Below are positions 24,251-32,958 of a stretch of 64,000 nucleotides of DNA, piece after piece. Every line of letters starts with the position of its first letter. Within the stretch, counting starts at the first letter, position 1. Below the pieces are notes generated by a model that saw only the letters and a list, made by a program, of their open reading frames with translations, was not told the origin of the DNA and did not search any database. The stretch comes from Planctomonas deserti. Lineage in GTDB: Bacteria > Actinomycetota > Actinomycetes > Actinomycetales > Microbacteriaceae. The translations under genes and the position numbers were made by a program. The stretch is taken from NCBI RefSeq assembly GCF_003067705.1, contig NZ_QANL01000004.1:62001-126000 (forward strand), written 5' to 3'.

Positions 24251-24541
24251 GGGTGTCCCCCGGGGCTCGGTCGGAGCCGTGCGACCCCGAAAATCCTGCG
24301 CCGCGACCGGACGCGACGAATCACCTTAGCCGCCGCTCCTGAACGCGGGCGGAACGGCGCGTGGCGCTCGCGACCGCCGCCCATTGCCGCGGGACACGAG
24401 CGGGCGCTACCGTTGCGTTCCTCACCCCGCTCGCCCGACCGGGGCCGGTCCGGCACCTCGAGATACAGGCACCTCGCGACCACAGGGCGACGCGCGACAC
24501 GAAGCGGTGACGCGGCACCTGATCCGGGGACGGATGCAGCG

Positions 24542-26119
24542 ATGACGTATCAGGGCGACGGCCGGCTGCCGATCATCTACGTTCGCGGATTCGCGGCGGG
24601 CGCGCACGCCATCAACGAGGCGGTCGACGACCCGTTCTACGGGTTCAGCTCGGGCTCGGTGCACGTGCGCGCGGACGGCCACGGCGAGCCGCGCTTCCAC
24701 CAGTTCGAGTCCCCGCTGCTGCGGCTGATGAGCGACCACCGGTATCAGGTGCCGGTGTACGGGGACCAGCGGCTCTACCTCGAGAGCGCCCCGTCGGGCT
24801 CCGTTGCTGCCGCGACGGTGTGGATCCACCGCTTCTACGACATCGCCGCGACGACCCTGGCCGAGGATCCGGCCGCGTTCTCGCTCGAGCGCGCCGCCGG
24901 CGATCTCGTGACGCTGATCCGGCTCGTGCTGGACCGCACCGGTGCTCCGCGGGTGTTCCTCGTCGCGCACTCGATGGGCGGGCTCATCGCGCGCTGCGCC
25001 GTGCAACGGGTGCTGCCCGAGCGGGTGGCAGAGGAGGAGGGCTGGCTCGACCCGGCGGCCGCCACCCGCTACGTCTCCCGCATCTTCACCTACGCCTCGC
25101 CGCACGGCGGCATCGCGTTCGCCGTGGGCTACGGCCTGCTCGAGCACCTGCGCGACCTGACGGGGTTCCAGGGGGCGGACGTCTTCGGGCACGACCGGAT
25201 GTACCAGTACCTCACCCCCGGCGCATCCCGCGAGTCGCGCGCGCCGGACGACTTCGACCCGACGGTGATCCCCGCCGACAGCTTCCCCACCCGGCGCCTG
25301 TTCTGCCTCGTCGGATCGAACTCCCGCGACTTCGACATCGGCTTCGGCATCCCGGCGAAGGCGGTGGGCGCCCGCAGCGACGGGCTCGTGCAGATCGAGT
25401 GCGCTTCCGTGAAGGATGCCCACCGCGCCGTGGTGCACCGCAGCCACGGCGGCCGCTACGGCATCGTCAACTCGGAGGAGGGCTACCAGAACCTGCAGCG
25501 TTTCCTATTCGGCGACCTCGAGGTGCGGGTGGAGATTCTCGGCCTTGACGTCGGACGGGACGAGGAAGAGGAGGTCGAGTTCCAACTGGACGTCGGACTC
25601 GCGATCCGGGGCCTCCCGGTGCTCGTGCACGAGCAGAGCGCCGAGCATTATTGCCCCGTGCTCGTCGAGCGCCGCGTGCAGCACGACAGCGTGGACACGC
25701 CGAAGCCGCTCTTCACGACGTTCCTCTCGTCGTCGGCGCCGCGGCCGATGACGGCGGGCGAGCCGTGCCCCACGCTCCGGCACGCGCTACGGCTGCGGCT
25801 GCTGTCGATCCGCGACGTGAACGGGCGCTTCCTGTTCGCCGACCACCTGGAGCAGACCGAGGACTGGCACGACGTGCTCCTCGTCGACATCGAGCCCGGC
25901 GACGACGACCGGCTGCCTCGCGCCTGGGCCGCGTGGTCCAGCACGGTCAGCGGCGCGGTCCGCAGCTGGACCCCGACCGAGCAGGACGCGCTGGCGGATC
26001 TCGACGAGACCCGCCAGCGCTGGTGCGGCGAGATCCGCGTGCCCCCGGTGGCCCGCCCCCTGATGGGCGAGGACGCCCGTCTGCGCATCACGGTGACGCC
26101 GCGCAGCAGCGACCAGTGA
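24542..26119 (+). CDS. Lipase/esterase-like alpha/beta hydrolase with unassigned C-terminal domain
   Basis: A 525-residue protein. The first 320 residues are an alpha/beta hydrolase of the triacylglycerol lipase/PGAP1 kind: IIYVRGFAAGAHAIN (oxyanion strand) and the nucleophile elbow VAHSMGGL near residue 144. A late His in HRSHGGRYG is a candidate catalytic His. From about 325 to the end comes a domain I do not recognise, rich in beta strands and acidic residues (GRDEEEEVEF, DVLLVDIEPGDDD). No signal peptide is visible. The frame stays open far upstream; I choose the ATG at 24542 because upstream sequence is antisense to other genes. Confidence 0.75.
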   Translation: MTYQGDGRLPIIYVRGFAAGAHAINEAVDDPFYGFSSGSVHVRADGHGEPRFHQFESPLLRLMSDHRYQVPVYGDQRLYLESAPSGSVAAATVWIHRFYDIAATTLAEDPAAFSLERAAGDLVTLIRLVLDRTGAPRVFLVAHSMGGLIARCAVQRVLPERVAEEEGWLDPAAATRYVSRIFTYASPHGGIAFAVGYGLLEHLRDLTGFQGADVFGHDRMYQYLTPGASRESRAPDDFDPTVIPADSFPTRRLFCLVGSNSRDFDIGFGIPAKAVGARSDGLVQIECASVKDAHRAVVHRSHGGRYGIVNSEEGYQNLQRFLFGDLEVRVEILGLDVGRDEEEEVEFQLDVGLAIRGLPVLVHEQSAEHYCPVLVERRVQHDSVDTPKPLFTTFLSSSAPRPMTAGEPCPTLRHALRLRLLSIRDVNGRFLFADHLEQTEDWHDVLLVDIEPGDDDRLPRAWAAWSSTVSGAVRSWTPTEQDALADLDETRQRWCGEIRVPPVARPLMGEDARLRITVTPRSSDQ

Positions 26120-26170
26120 CCGGTGGCAGCCACCAGTGAACGCTGACCACTGATCGCTGATCACTGACCG
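26105..26170. repeat. Stop-proximal 9-bp microrepeats and hairpin
   Basis: The last codons of the esterase, GACCAGTGA, are followed by variants CACCAGTGA, GACCACTGA, GATCGCTGA and GATCACTGA, all ending in TGA. GGTGGC-A-GCCACC and CAGTGA/TCACTG can form hairpins. The element fills the space between two convergent genes and may work as a terminator. Confidence 0.6.
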
Positions 26171-26188
26171 CCGAGGACTGAGCGGGCC

Positions 26189-27118
26189 CTACGGAACGGT
26201 GTGACCCGCCGCGCGGAAGAGCCCGTACCACTCCTCCCGGGTGAGCGGGATCTCGGAACCGGCCGCGGACTCGCGCACGCGTTCGGGCTTCGTCGTGCCG
26301 AGCACGACCTGGATGTTCGCGGGGTGTCGCGTGATCCAGGCGACCGCGATGCCGATCGGCGTCACGTCGTACTTCTCCGCGAGCTGGTCGAGGAGGTCGT
26401 TGAGCTCGGGCAGGTTCTCGCGGTCGCCCACGAACACGCCGTCGAAGAAGCCCTTCTGGAAGGGCGACCACGCCTGCAGGGTCATGTCGTTCAGCCGCGA
26501 GTAGTCGAGGAGCCCGTTGTCGCGGTCGATTGACTGGTCGAGCGCGGCCATGTTGATGCCGATCCCCTGGGCGATGAGCGGGGCGTGCGTGATGCTGAGC
26601 TGCACCTGGTTCACGAGCAGCGGCTGCTTCACCGACCGCTTCAGCAGCTCGATCTGCCCGGGCGTCTGGTTCGAGACCCCGAAGTGCCGCACCTTGCCGG
26701 CCGACTCGAGCTGGTCGAACGCCTCGGCGACCTCGTCGGGCTCCATGAGGGTGTCGGGGCGGTGCAGCAGCAGGATGTCGAGGTAGTCGGTGTTCAGCGC
26801 GGAGAGGGACTCGTCGACGGAGGAGAGGATGTGCTCCTTCGAGAAGTCGAAGTAGCCGTCGCGGATGCCGACCTTGCTCTGGATGTACACCTGCTCGCGC
26901 TCGGAGCCCGAGAACGTGATCGCCTTGCCGAAGCGGGTCTCGCAGCCGTGGCGGCTCGAGCCGTAGATGTCCGCGTGGTCGAAGAAGTTGATGCCGGAGT
27001 CCCGCGCTGCGGCGACGAGGTCGCGGATCTCGTCATCGCTCAGCTCCTGGATGCGCATGAGGCCGAGGATGATGTTCGACGCGGGCAGGTCGACGCCGGG
27101 GAGGGAGAGAGTCTTCAT
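26189..27118 (-). CDS. Aldo/keto reductase
   Basis: NADPH-dependent oxidoreductase of 309 residues, AKR fold, similar to E. coli YdhF. The catalytic Asp is in NFFDHADIYG, the Tyr of the tetrad is in that same motif (YGSS), the Lys is in QSKVGIR and the His is in ILLLHRPD. Cofactor contacts include FGVSNQTPGQ and the C-terminal VVLGTTKPERVRES. The substrate is unknown. The start has a GGAGG about 7 nt upstream. Confidence 0.9.
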   Translation of the reverse strand: MKTLSLPGVDLPASNIILGLMRIQELSDDEIRDLVAAARDSGINFFDHADIYGSSRHGCETRFGKAITFSGSEREQVYIQSKVGIRDGYFDFSKEHILSSVDESLSALNTDYLDILLLHRPDTLMEPDEVAEAFDQLESAGKVRHFGVSNQTPGQIELLKRSVKQPLLVNQVQLSITHAPLIAQGIGINMAALDQSIDRDNGLLDYSRLNDMTLQAWSPFQKGFFDGVFVGDRENLPELNDLLDQLAEKYDVTPIGIAVAWITRHPANIQVVLGTTKPERVRESAAGSEIPLTREEWYGLFRAAGHTVP

Positions 27119-27162
27119 GGTTCCTCCTTACGCCGCTCACCGGAGCCGTGCGCGGCTCGTCC

Positions 27163-27168
27163 TAGGCT
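27163..27168 (+). promoter_or_regulatory. -10 element for leaderless oligopeptidase B mRNA
   Basis: TAGGCT ends 7 nt before the ATG at 27176; no ribosome-binding site is seen. Confidence 0.5.
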
Positions 27169-27175
27169 GAAGCGC

Positions 27176-29371
27176 ATGGCCTCCGAGCAGCTCACCACCG
27201 ATTCCGCCGCAGATCGCATCACCGACTCCCCCGCCGCCGCACCCTCCGCTCCCGTCGCGCGACGCGTCCCCAGCGAGCGCGTGCACCACGGCGACGTGTT
27301 CGTGGACGACTACGAGTGGCTGCGGGCGAAGGAGGATCCCGAGGTGATCGCCCACCTCGAGGCGGAGAACGCGTATACCGACGCGCGGACGGCGTCGCTC
27401 GCGCCGCTGCGCTCGCGCATCTACGACGAGATCAGCGCCCGCACCCAGGAGACGGACCTCTCGGTGCCGGTGCGCGAGGGCGACTGGTGGTACTTCAGCC
27501 GCACGATCGAGGGCCAGCAGTACGCCCGGCACTGCCGGGTGCCCGCCGAGCCGGGCGACTGGAGGCCGCCCACCATCGGCGACGAGCCGATCCCGGGCGA
27601 GGTCGTGCTGCTCGACGGCAACGTCGAGGCGGAGGGCCACGACTTCTTCTCGCTCGGCAGCTTCGACGTGAGCACGGACGGCCGCCTCCTGGCGTGGGCC
27701 GTGGACACCGTCGGCGACGAGCGGTACACCCTGCGCGTGCGGGATCTCGTGACCGGCGCCGACCTCGTCGACGAGATCCCGGAGACGTTCCCCGGGGCGG
27801 TCTTCTCCCCCGACGCGGCCTACCTCTTCTATCCCACGGTCGACGACGCCTGGCGGCCCGACACCATCTGGCGGCACCGGGTCGGCGACGCGCCGGCGCC
27901 CCGCGGCGCCACGGGCGATCCGGCCGCCGACGTCGCCGTCTTCACCGAGCCCGACGAGCGGTACTGGATCGGCGTTGGCCTGACCCGCAGCCGGCGGTTC
28001 CTGGAGATCAGCGTCGGATCCAAGATCACGAGCGAGGCGCACCTCCTCGCTGCGGACGATCCGACGGGCGAGTTCCGCGTGGTGTGGCCGCGCCGCGAGG
28101 GCGTCGAGTACGAGGTCGAGCACGCCGTCGTCGCGGGCGAGGACCGCCTGTTGATCCTGCACAACGAGGGCGCGCCCGGCTTCGAGCTGCTCGACGTGCC
28201 GCTCGCCGACCCCGCCGGTGCGGACGGCCGCCGGGTCGTGCTGCCCGCCCGCGAGGACACCCGGTACGAGAGCGTCGGCGCATTCGCCACGCACCTCGTG
28301 CTCTCCTTCCGCCGCGACGCCCTGAGCCGGGTCGCGGTCCTGCCCCTAACGACCGACGGCATCGGCGAGCCGAGCGAGATCGGCTTCGACGAGGAGCTCT
28401 TCGACGTCTCCCCCGGCGGCAATCCCGAGTGGACCCAGCCGACGGTGCGGCTCGGCTACACGTCCATGGTCACGCCCTCCGCCGTCTACGACCTCGACGT
28501 CGCGTCCGGCGAGCTCCGCGTCCTGAAGCGCCAGCCCGTGCTCGGCGGGTACGACCCCGCCGACTACGAGCAGCGGCGCGAGTGGGCGACCGCCGCGGAC
28601 GGCACCCGCATCCCGGTATCGATGGTGTGGCGCCGCGATGCGGTGCCCGCCGGCTTCTCCTCACCGGCACCGCTGCACCTCTACGGGTACGGATCCTACG
28701 AGGTGAGCATCGACCCGTACTTCTCCATCCCCCGGCTGTCGCTGCTCGACCGTGGCGTCGTCTTCGCGGTCGCGCACGTGCGCGGCGGCGGGGAGATGGG
28801 CCGCGCCTGGTACGAGGACGGGAAGACGCTCACGAAGCGGAACACGTTCACGGACTTCGTGGACGTCGCCCGCCACCTGATCGCCGAGGGCTACACGGAG
28901 CCGTCGGCGCTGACCGCCGAGGGGCGCAGCGCGGGTGGCCTGCTCATGGGCGCCGTCGCGAACCTCGCGCCCGAGACCTTCGCGGGCATCCTCGCGGGCG
29001 TCCCATTCGTCGACGCGCTCACCACGATCCTCGATCCCTCGCTGCCGCTCACCGTCATCGAGTGGGACGAGTGGGGCGACCCGCTGCACGACCCGCAGGT
29101 GTACGAGTACATGAAGTCGTACTCGCCGTACGAGAACGTGCGGGAGGGCGTCGCGTACCCCCGCATCCTCGCGGTGACCTCGCTGAACGACACGCGGGTG
29201 CTGTACGTCGAGCCCGCGAAGTGGGTCGCCCGGCTGCGGGCGGTCGGGGCGGATGCGCTGCTCAAGACCGAGATGTCCGCGGGCCACGGTGGGGTCAGCG
29301 GGCGCTACGCCCGCTGGAAGGAGGTCGCGTTCGACTACGCCTGGCTCCTCGAGGTGCTCGGCCGCGCTTGA
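27176..29371 (+). CDS. ptrB: Oligopeptidase B (S9A family)
   Basis: Cytoplasmic serine peptidase of 731 residues that cuts short peptides after Arg or Lys. The N-terminal seven-bladed propeller (about 75-430) gates access. The alpha/beta-hydrolase domain carries the triad Ser585 (GRSAGG), Asp672 (SLNDTRV) and His704 (GHGGVSGR). VRGGGEMGRAWYEDGK and the PFVD segment near residue 610 are family signatures, the latter including acidic residues for the basic P1 side chain. The ATG at 27176 has a TAGGCT box 7 nt upstream; the frame is open further upstream only as antisense to the aldo/keto reductase. Confidence 0.93.
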   Translation: MASEQLTTDSAADRITDSPAAAPSAPVARRVPSERVHHGDVFVDDYEWLRAKEDPEVIAHLEAENAYTDARTASLAPLRSRIYDEISARTQETDLSVPVREGDWWYFSRTIEGQQYARHCRVPAEPGDWRPPTIGDEPIPGEVVLLDGNVEAEGHDFFSLGSFDVSTDGRLLAWAVDTVGDERYTLRVRDLVTGADLVDEIPETFPGAVFSPDAAYLFYPTVDDAWRPDTIWRHRVGDAPAPRGATGDPAADVAVFTEPDERYWIGVGLTRSRRFLEISVGSKITSEAHLLAADDPTGEFRVVWPRREGVEYEVEHAVVAGEDRLLILHNEGAPGFELLDVPLADPAGADGRRVVLPAREDTRYESVGAFATHLVLSFRRDALSRVAVLPLTTDGIGEPSEIGFDEELFDVSPGGNPEWTQPTVRLGYTSMVTPSAVYDLDVASGELRVLKRQPVLGGYDPADYEQRREWATAADGTRIPVSMVWRRDAVPAGFSSPAPLHLYGYGSYEVSIDPYFSIPRLSLLDRGVVFAVAHVRGGGEMGRAWYEDGKTLTKRNTFTDFVDVARHLIAEGYTEPSALTAEGRSAGGLLMGAVANLAPETFAGILAGVPFVDALTTILDPSLPLTVIEWDEWGDPLHDPQVYEYMKSYSPYENVREGVAYPRILAVTSLNDTRVLYVEPAKWVARLRAVGADALLKTEMSAGHGGVSGRYARWKEVAFDYAWLLEVLGRA

Positions 29372-29418
29372 TTTCCTCGGCACTGGACGAGGCGGTGCCG
29401 CGAGCGGAGACTGGGGCC

Positions 29419-30279
29419 GTGCCAGAACTTCCGGAGATCCACGCTATGGCCGCCGACCTCGGCGGGCGACTCGAGGGCCGCGCGATCGCCCGCTTCGACG
29501 TCGTGTCCTTCGCCGCCCTGAAGACCTTCGACCCGCCCGTGTCGGCCCTCAGCGGGCTCGAGATCGGCGAGGTCACCCGGCACGGCAAGTTCCTCGACAT
29601 CGCCGTGGCGGACCTGCACCTCATCATGCACCTGGCCCGAGCGGGCTGGATCCGCTGGTGGGAGACTCCGCGCGTGCAGGGCGGCCGCCCCGGGAAGGGA
29701 CCGCTCGCGGCGCGTCTCGCCCTCGAGGGCGGCGAGGGCTTCGACGTCACCGAGGCGGGCACCAAGAAGAGCCTCGCGATCTACCTCGTACGGCAGCCGT
29801 CCGAGGTGCCCGGCATCGCGAACCTCGGTCCGGACCCGCTCACCGAGGAGTTCACCCCGGAGGTCTTCCGCGGCATCCTTGCGAAGGCGGGGCGCTCGCA
29901 GATCAAGGGCGTGCTGCGCAACCAGTCGGTGATCGCCGGGATCGGCAACGCGTACTCGGACGAGATCCTGCACTCGGCGCGCATGTCGCCGTTCAAGCCC
30001 GCATCGATGACCGAGGACGAGGCGAACCGGCTCTTCGACGCGATGCAGACGACGCTCCGGGAGGCGATCTCCCGCGCCGACGGGCTCGCCGCATCCGAGC
30101 TCAAGAAGGAGAAGAAGTCGGGCCTGCAGGTGCACGGTCGCACCGGCCAGCCCTGCCCGGTGTGCGGCGACACGGTGCGCCAGGTCATCTACTCCGACTC
30201 GACGTTCCAGTACTGCCCGACCTGCCAGACGGGCGGCAAGCCCCTGGCCGACCGCGTGCTCTCGCGACTGGTGAAGTAG
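29419..30279 (+). CDS. Fpg/Nei-family DNA glycosylase
   Basis: Base-excision repair enzyme of 286 residues that removes oxidised bases and nicks the strand. It starts MPELPEIH, so after Met removal the catalytic N-terminal Pro and the following Glu are in place. The beta-hairpin Lys is in TRHGKFLDI. The helix-two-turn-helix is around NQSVIAGIGNAYSDEILH. The C-terminal zinc finger has CPVCG and CPTC, with the conserved Arg in HGRTGQPC. I chose the GTG at 29419 because only it gives the required Pro2. It follows ptrB by 47 bp and may be cotranscribed. Confidence 0.92.
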   Translation: MPELPEIHAMAADLGGRLEGRAIARFDVVSFAALKTFDPPVSALSGLEIGEVTRHGKFLDIAVADLHLIMHLARAGWIRWWETPRVQGGRPGKGPLAARLALEGGEGFDVTEAGTKKSLAIYLVRQPSEVPGIANLGPDPLTEEFTPEVFRGILAKAGRSQIKGVLRNQSVIAGIGNAYSDEILHSARMSPFKPASMTEDEANRLFDAMQTTLREAISRADGLAASELKKEKKSGLQVHGRTGQPCPVCGDTVRQVIYSDSTFQYCPTCQTGGKPLADRVLSRLVK

Positions 30280-30292
30280 GGACGCGAGCCCT

Positions 30293-30361
30293 CACGGTCC
30301 CTGAGCTCGTCGAAGGGATGCAACCGAGGCAGCTCCCGTCCCTTCGACAGGCTCAGGGACC
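30293..30361. repeat. Inverted pair of GGTCCCTGAGC-type repeats without a DUF222 gene
   Basis: Forward copy at 30293-30320 (CGGTCCCTGAGCTCGTCGAA then GGGATG) and reverse copy at 30337-30361, 16 bp apart. They can fold into a hairpin of about 25 bp between the convergent fpg-like and pucR-like genes, where it could terminate transcription. Confidence 0.85.
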
Positions 30362-30418
30362 GTAGGGACCAGCCTCCGGGACCCTCGCGGCAAACCTCGG
30401 GGACCGGTCGGGGCTCTC

Positions 30419-31915
30419 CTAGCGCACCGCGCGGCAGGCCAGATGGACCGCGAGGCGCACGTCCGGGTCGTCGAGGTCGACGCCCAGCAGCTCCTGGATG
30501 CGCGTGATGCGGCCGGCGACCGTGTTGCGGTGCAGCCCGAGAGCGGCGGCGGTCGCGGCGAGGGTCGACTCGTTGTCGAGGTAGGCGGCGAGTGTCTGCA
30601 GCAGCTCGGGATCGAGCGGGGCGAGCAGCGACTGCGCCGCGGGCACGAAGGTGTCGTTGCCCGCCCAGGCAAGCAGCAGCTGTTCAAGGCCCAGGCGGTC
30701 GATGTGCAGGAACCAGCCCGTTGCGACCCGGTTGCCCGCGAGCTTCGCGGCGTCCGCCGCCTCGCTGAGGGTCGCGAACAGCCCGGCGCCGCCCTCGCCG
30801 AGCGAGCCGATGCCCGTCGCGATGGGGAACGAGGCCTGCGCGGACGTGTGCAGCGTCCGCAGCCGGGTCACGTGCTGCTCGAGCTCCTCCGCGCTCGGGT
30901 GCTTCGGGAAGGTGAGCCAGCCGGTGACGCCGCGACCCCGGGTCGTGACGTGCGTGCTCACCGGGAACCCGCTGAGCTCCCGTGCGACGAACCGCAGCAG
31001 CTCGAGCGGCTCTCCGCGGGTGCGGCCCACCATGCGGAAGCCCAGGTGGTAGCCGGTGGTGCGCCAGCCGCGGTCGAGCATGCGCCGGTCGATGTCGACG
31101 TCCGGCCGCCCGCGCGACTCGAGGAAGTCGCCGAGGAGGCCGGACGAGCGGGTCACGTCGCTCACGGCGTCCACCTCGTCGATGAGGATGCGGGCCGCGA
31201 CGGCCGGCATCGCCACCTCGGCCGTCGTCACGAGTGCGGTCAGCTGGGTCTGCCCGAGCGCGCGCCCGTGGATCACGAGCCGCAGGCCCTCTCGACTCGG
31301 ACTGTCCACCCGCACGGATGCGGCGGCGCCGTCGGTGGTGACCGCGATGTCGCTCCACCGGCCGAAGTCGATCGCGCCCAGCACCGACGGCGGCAGCGGC
31401 TCGCCCGCCGACTGGAGCACGCCCTCGGAGTCGACGAGGGCGACGGCGTGTCCCACGCTCGACGACAGGTAGCGCAGCTGATCGGTGAGCCCGTCCGCGT
31501 GGTACTCGATGGTGCGGGCCACCTTCCGCACGTAGGAGAGCGTGAGCGCGTCCCGGCCCTCGAGCAGCTGCCAGCACGCGCGGGCGAGCGCCATCGGGCG
31601 CTCGACCCGCAGCAGCGTGAGGCCGATGCGCTCCGCGACGGCGAGGCTGCCCTCTCCCACGGAGGCGGACCCCGGGATGGCGAGCCCGGTGAAGCCGCGG
31701 TCCCGCACCCGGCGCAGCAGAGCGTCGATCTGCCAGGGCGTGACGGGAGGCGCCACGGTGAGCACGGCGAGCGAGTCGGCCGCGTCGGCGGGCAGGTCGC
31801 CCTCGGTCGAGCCGACGACCGCGTCGAGCCACACCGCGTCCCGCCCGGTCACGAGCGTGACGCCGCCGTTGTCCGGGTGCTCGAGCAGGGACGACAGCCG
31901 GAGGTCCGCGTTCAC
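30419..31915 (-). CDS. PucR-family transcriptional regulator
   Basis: DNA-binding regulator of 498 residues with the PucR layout: an N-terminal ligand-sensing region (about 1-140), a central GGDEF-like/CdaR domain (about 260-400), and the C-terminal PucR helix-turn-helix with TLAATAAALGLHRNTVAGRI followed by ELLGVDLDDPDVRLAVHLA. PucR relatives activate purine, allantoin or amino acid catabolic genes. The GTG start overlaps the stop of the DUF917 gene (GTGA), making this the last gene of the DUF917 operon. It is the obvious candidate to bind the dyads at 38229-38272. Confidence 0.88.
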   Translation of the reverse strand: MNADLRLSSLLEHPDNGGVTLVTGRDAVWLDAVVGSTEGDLPADAADSLAVLTVAPPVTPWQIDALLRRVRDRGFTGLAIPGSASVGEGSLAVAERIGLTLLRVERPMALARACWQLLEGRDALTLSYVRKVARTIEYHADGLTDQLRYLSSSVGHAVALVDSEGVLQSAGEPLPPSVLGAIDFGRWSDIAVTTDGAAASVRVDSPSREGLRLVIHGRALGQTQLTALVTTAEVAMPAVAARILIDEVDAVSDVTRSSGLLGDFLESRGRPDVDIDRRMLDRGWRTTGYHLGFRMVGRTRGEPLELLRFVARELSGFPVSTHVTTRGRGVTGWLTFPKHPSAEELEQHVTRLRTLHTSAQASFPIATGIGSLGEGGAGLFATLSEAADAAKLAGNRVATGWFLHIDRLGLEQLLLAWAGNDTFVPAAQSLLAPLDPELLQTLAAYLDNESTLAATAAALGLHRNTVAGRITRIQELLGVDLDDPDVRLAVHLACRAVR

Positions 31916-32949
31916 CGCCGCTCCTCGAGCGCGGACAGGCCGTAGTGGCTCGGGGACACCCGGGCGTGCCGCTCCGCGGTCGCGTACCACCAGTCCGGGC
32001 CGGGCAACGACAGCACGGCGATGTGACGCCCCGCGGTGAGCTCGTGCACCTGCAGCACGTCGTGCGTGCGCTCGTCGACGGCGAGGACGATGGTCGGGCT
32101 CGCCGCCTCGACCACGCCGTTCCGCATGCAGGCCAGGAGCTCGGACCGGGCGACCAGCCGCACCGTGTCCCCCTCCGCGGTGCGCACCTCGATCGCGGTG
32201 ACGCGCAGGTCGAGCGGATCCGGCAGAACCTCGGTGATGCGACCCGCGCCGAGCACCCGGGCACCGATCGCGTCGGCCCGCGAGGCGATCCCCGCGTCCG
32301 GCTCCGCCAGGTAGCGCTCCCCCAGGGTCTGGGCGCGCGCGTGCGTCCCGGGCAGCCCGTGCTCGACCAGGTTTCCGACGGTGAACCCGCCGACCACGAC
32401 GGCGGCGGATCCCCCGGCGCACGTGATGGCCGCGCGCAGCACGGCCTCGACGTCGTCGGCCCGGGCGCCGTCGATGACGGCCACGCCGCCCGCGCCGGTG
32501 GGGCCGACCGCGACGAGTCCCGGAACGCCGTCGACGGCGAGCGAGAGCTGGTCGAAGTCGGGCAGCGCACGCCCCATGAGGTCGGCATCCACCCACTGGC
32601 GGTCGCGGGCGAGCGGCAAGCAGGCGAGGCCGTTCATGCCGCCCGCCTCGAGCGAGCAGATCGCGGGCACGCGGTGGCCGAGCCAGCGCTCGAGGGCGGC
32701 GATCGCCGGCGCGAACGGGGCCTCATCCGGCAGCCGCTCGTCGAGCAGCATCGTCGCTCCGGCGTAGGCGAGCGCCATGCACGGCGTCGCCGGGTCGAGG
32801 TCGGCGACGTCGTGGAGCACGACGGGCCAGACCGGCGACTCCCGCAGGGCGAGGTCGAGGATCCAGGGGGATCCGCCACCGCCGGAGCCCAGGAGCGCGA
32901 ACCCCCGGGCGAGCGCCGGGAGGGCGTCTCGCTCGAGGGTTCGCGGCAT
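31912..32949 (-). CDS. DUF917-family protein C (divergent paralog)
   Basis: A 345-residue protein of the DUF917 (S-methyl-thiohydantoin desulfurase-like) family. It retains LLGSGGGGSPW at the N terminus (the paralogs have GTGGGGDP) and VDADLMGRALPD (paralogs: DADGMGRAFPE). It differs strongly elsewhere: the Asp of GGGGDP is Ser here and EAGGMN replaces ECGGIN/EVGGVN. It ends 4 nt into the regulator gene and starts 9 bp after DUF917 protein B. The changes could mean a different substrate or a regulatory subunit for the other two. Confidence 0.82.
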   Translation of the reverse strand: MPRTLERDALPALARGFALLGSGGGGSPWILDLALRESPVWPVVLHDVADLDPATPCMALAYAGATMLLDERLPDEAPFAPAIAALERWLGHRVPAICSLEAGGMNGLACLPLARDRQWVDADLMGRALPDFDQLSLAVDGVPGLVAVGPTGAGGVAVIDGARADDVEAVLRAAITCAGGSAAVVVGGFTVGNLVEHGLPGTHARAQTLGERYLAEPDAGIASRADAIGARVLGAGRITEVLPDPLDLRVTAIEVRTAEGDTVRLVARSELLACMRNGVVEAASPTIVLAVDERTHDVLQVHELTAGRHIAVLSLPGPDWWYATAERHARVSPSHYGLSALEERR

Positions 32950-32958
32950 CGGGCCAGC

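Noticed and set aside
22973-24541. Long open frame continuing upstream of the lipase-like gene, giving a protein of over 1000 residues
   Set aside because: The upstream part is antisense to the VOC and GtrA genes and is Arg/Ala-rich without domain signatures; the hydrolase fold begins exactly at the ATG at 24542.
26585-27175. Upstream extension of the oligopeptidase B frame
   Set aside because: It is antisense to the aldo/keto reductase gene and the TAGGCT box 7 nt before 27176 marks the likely true start.
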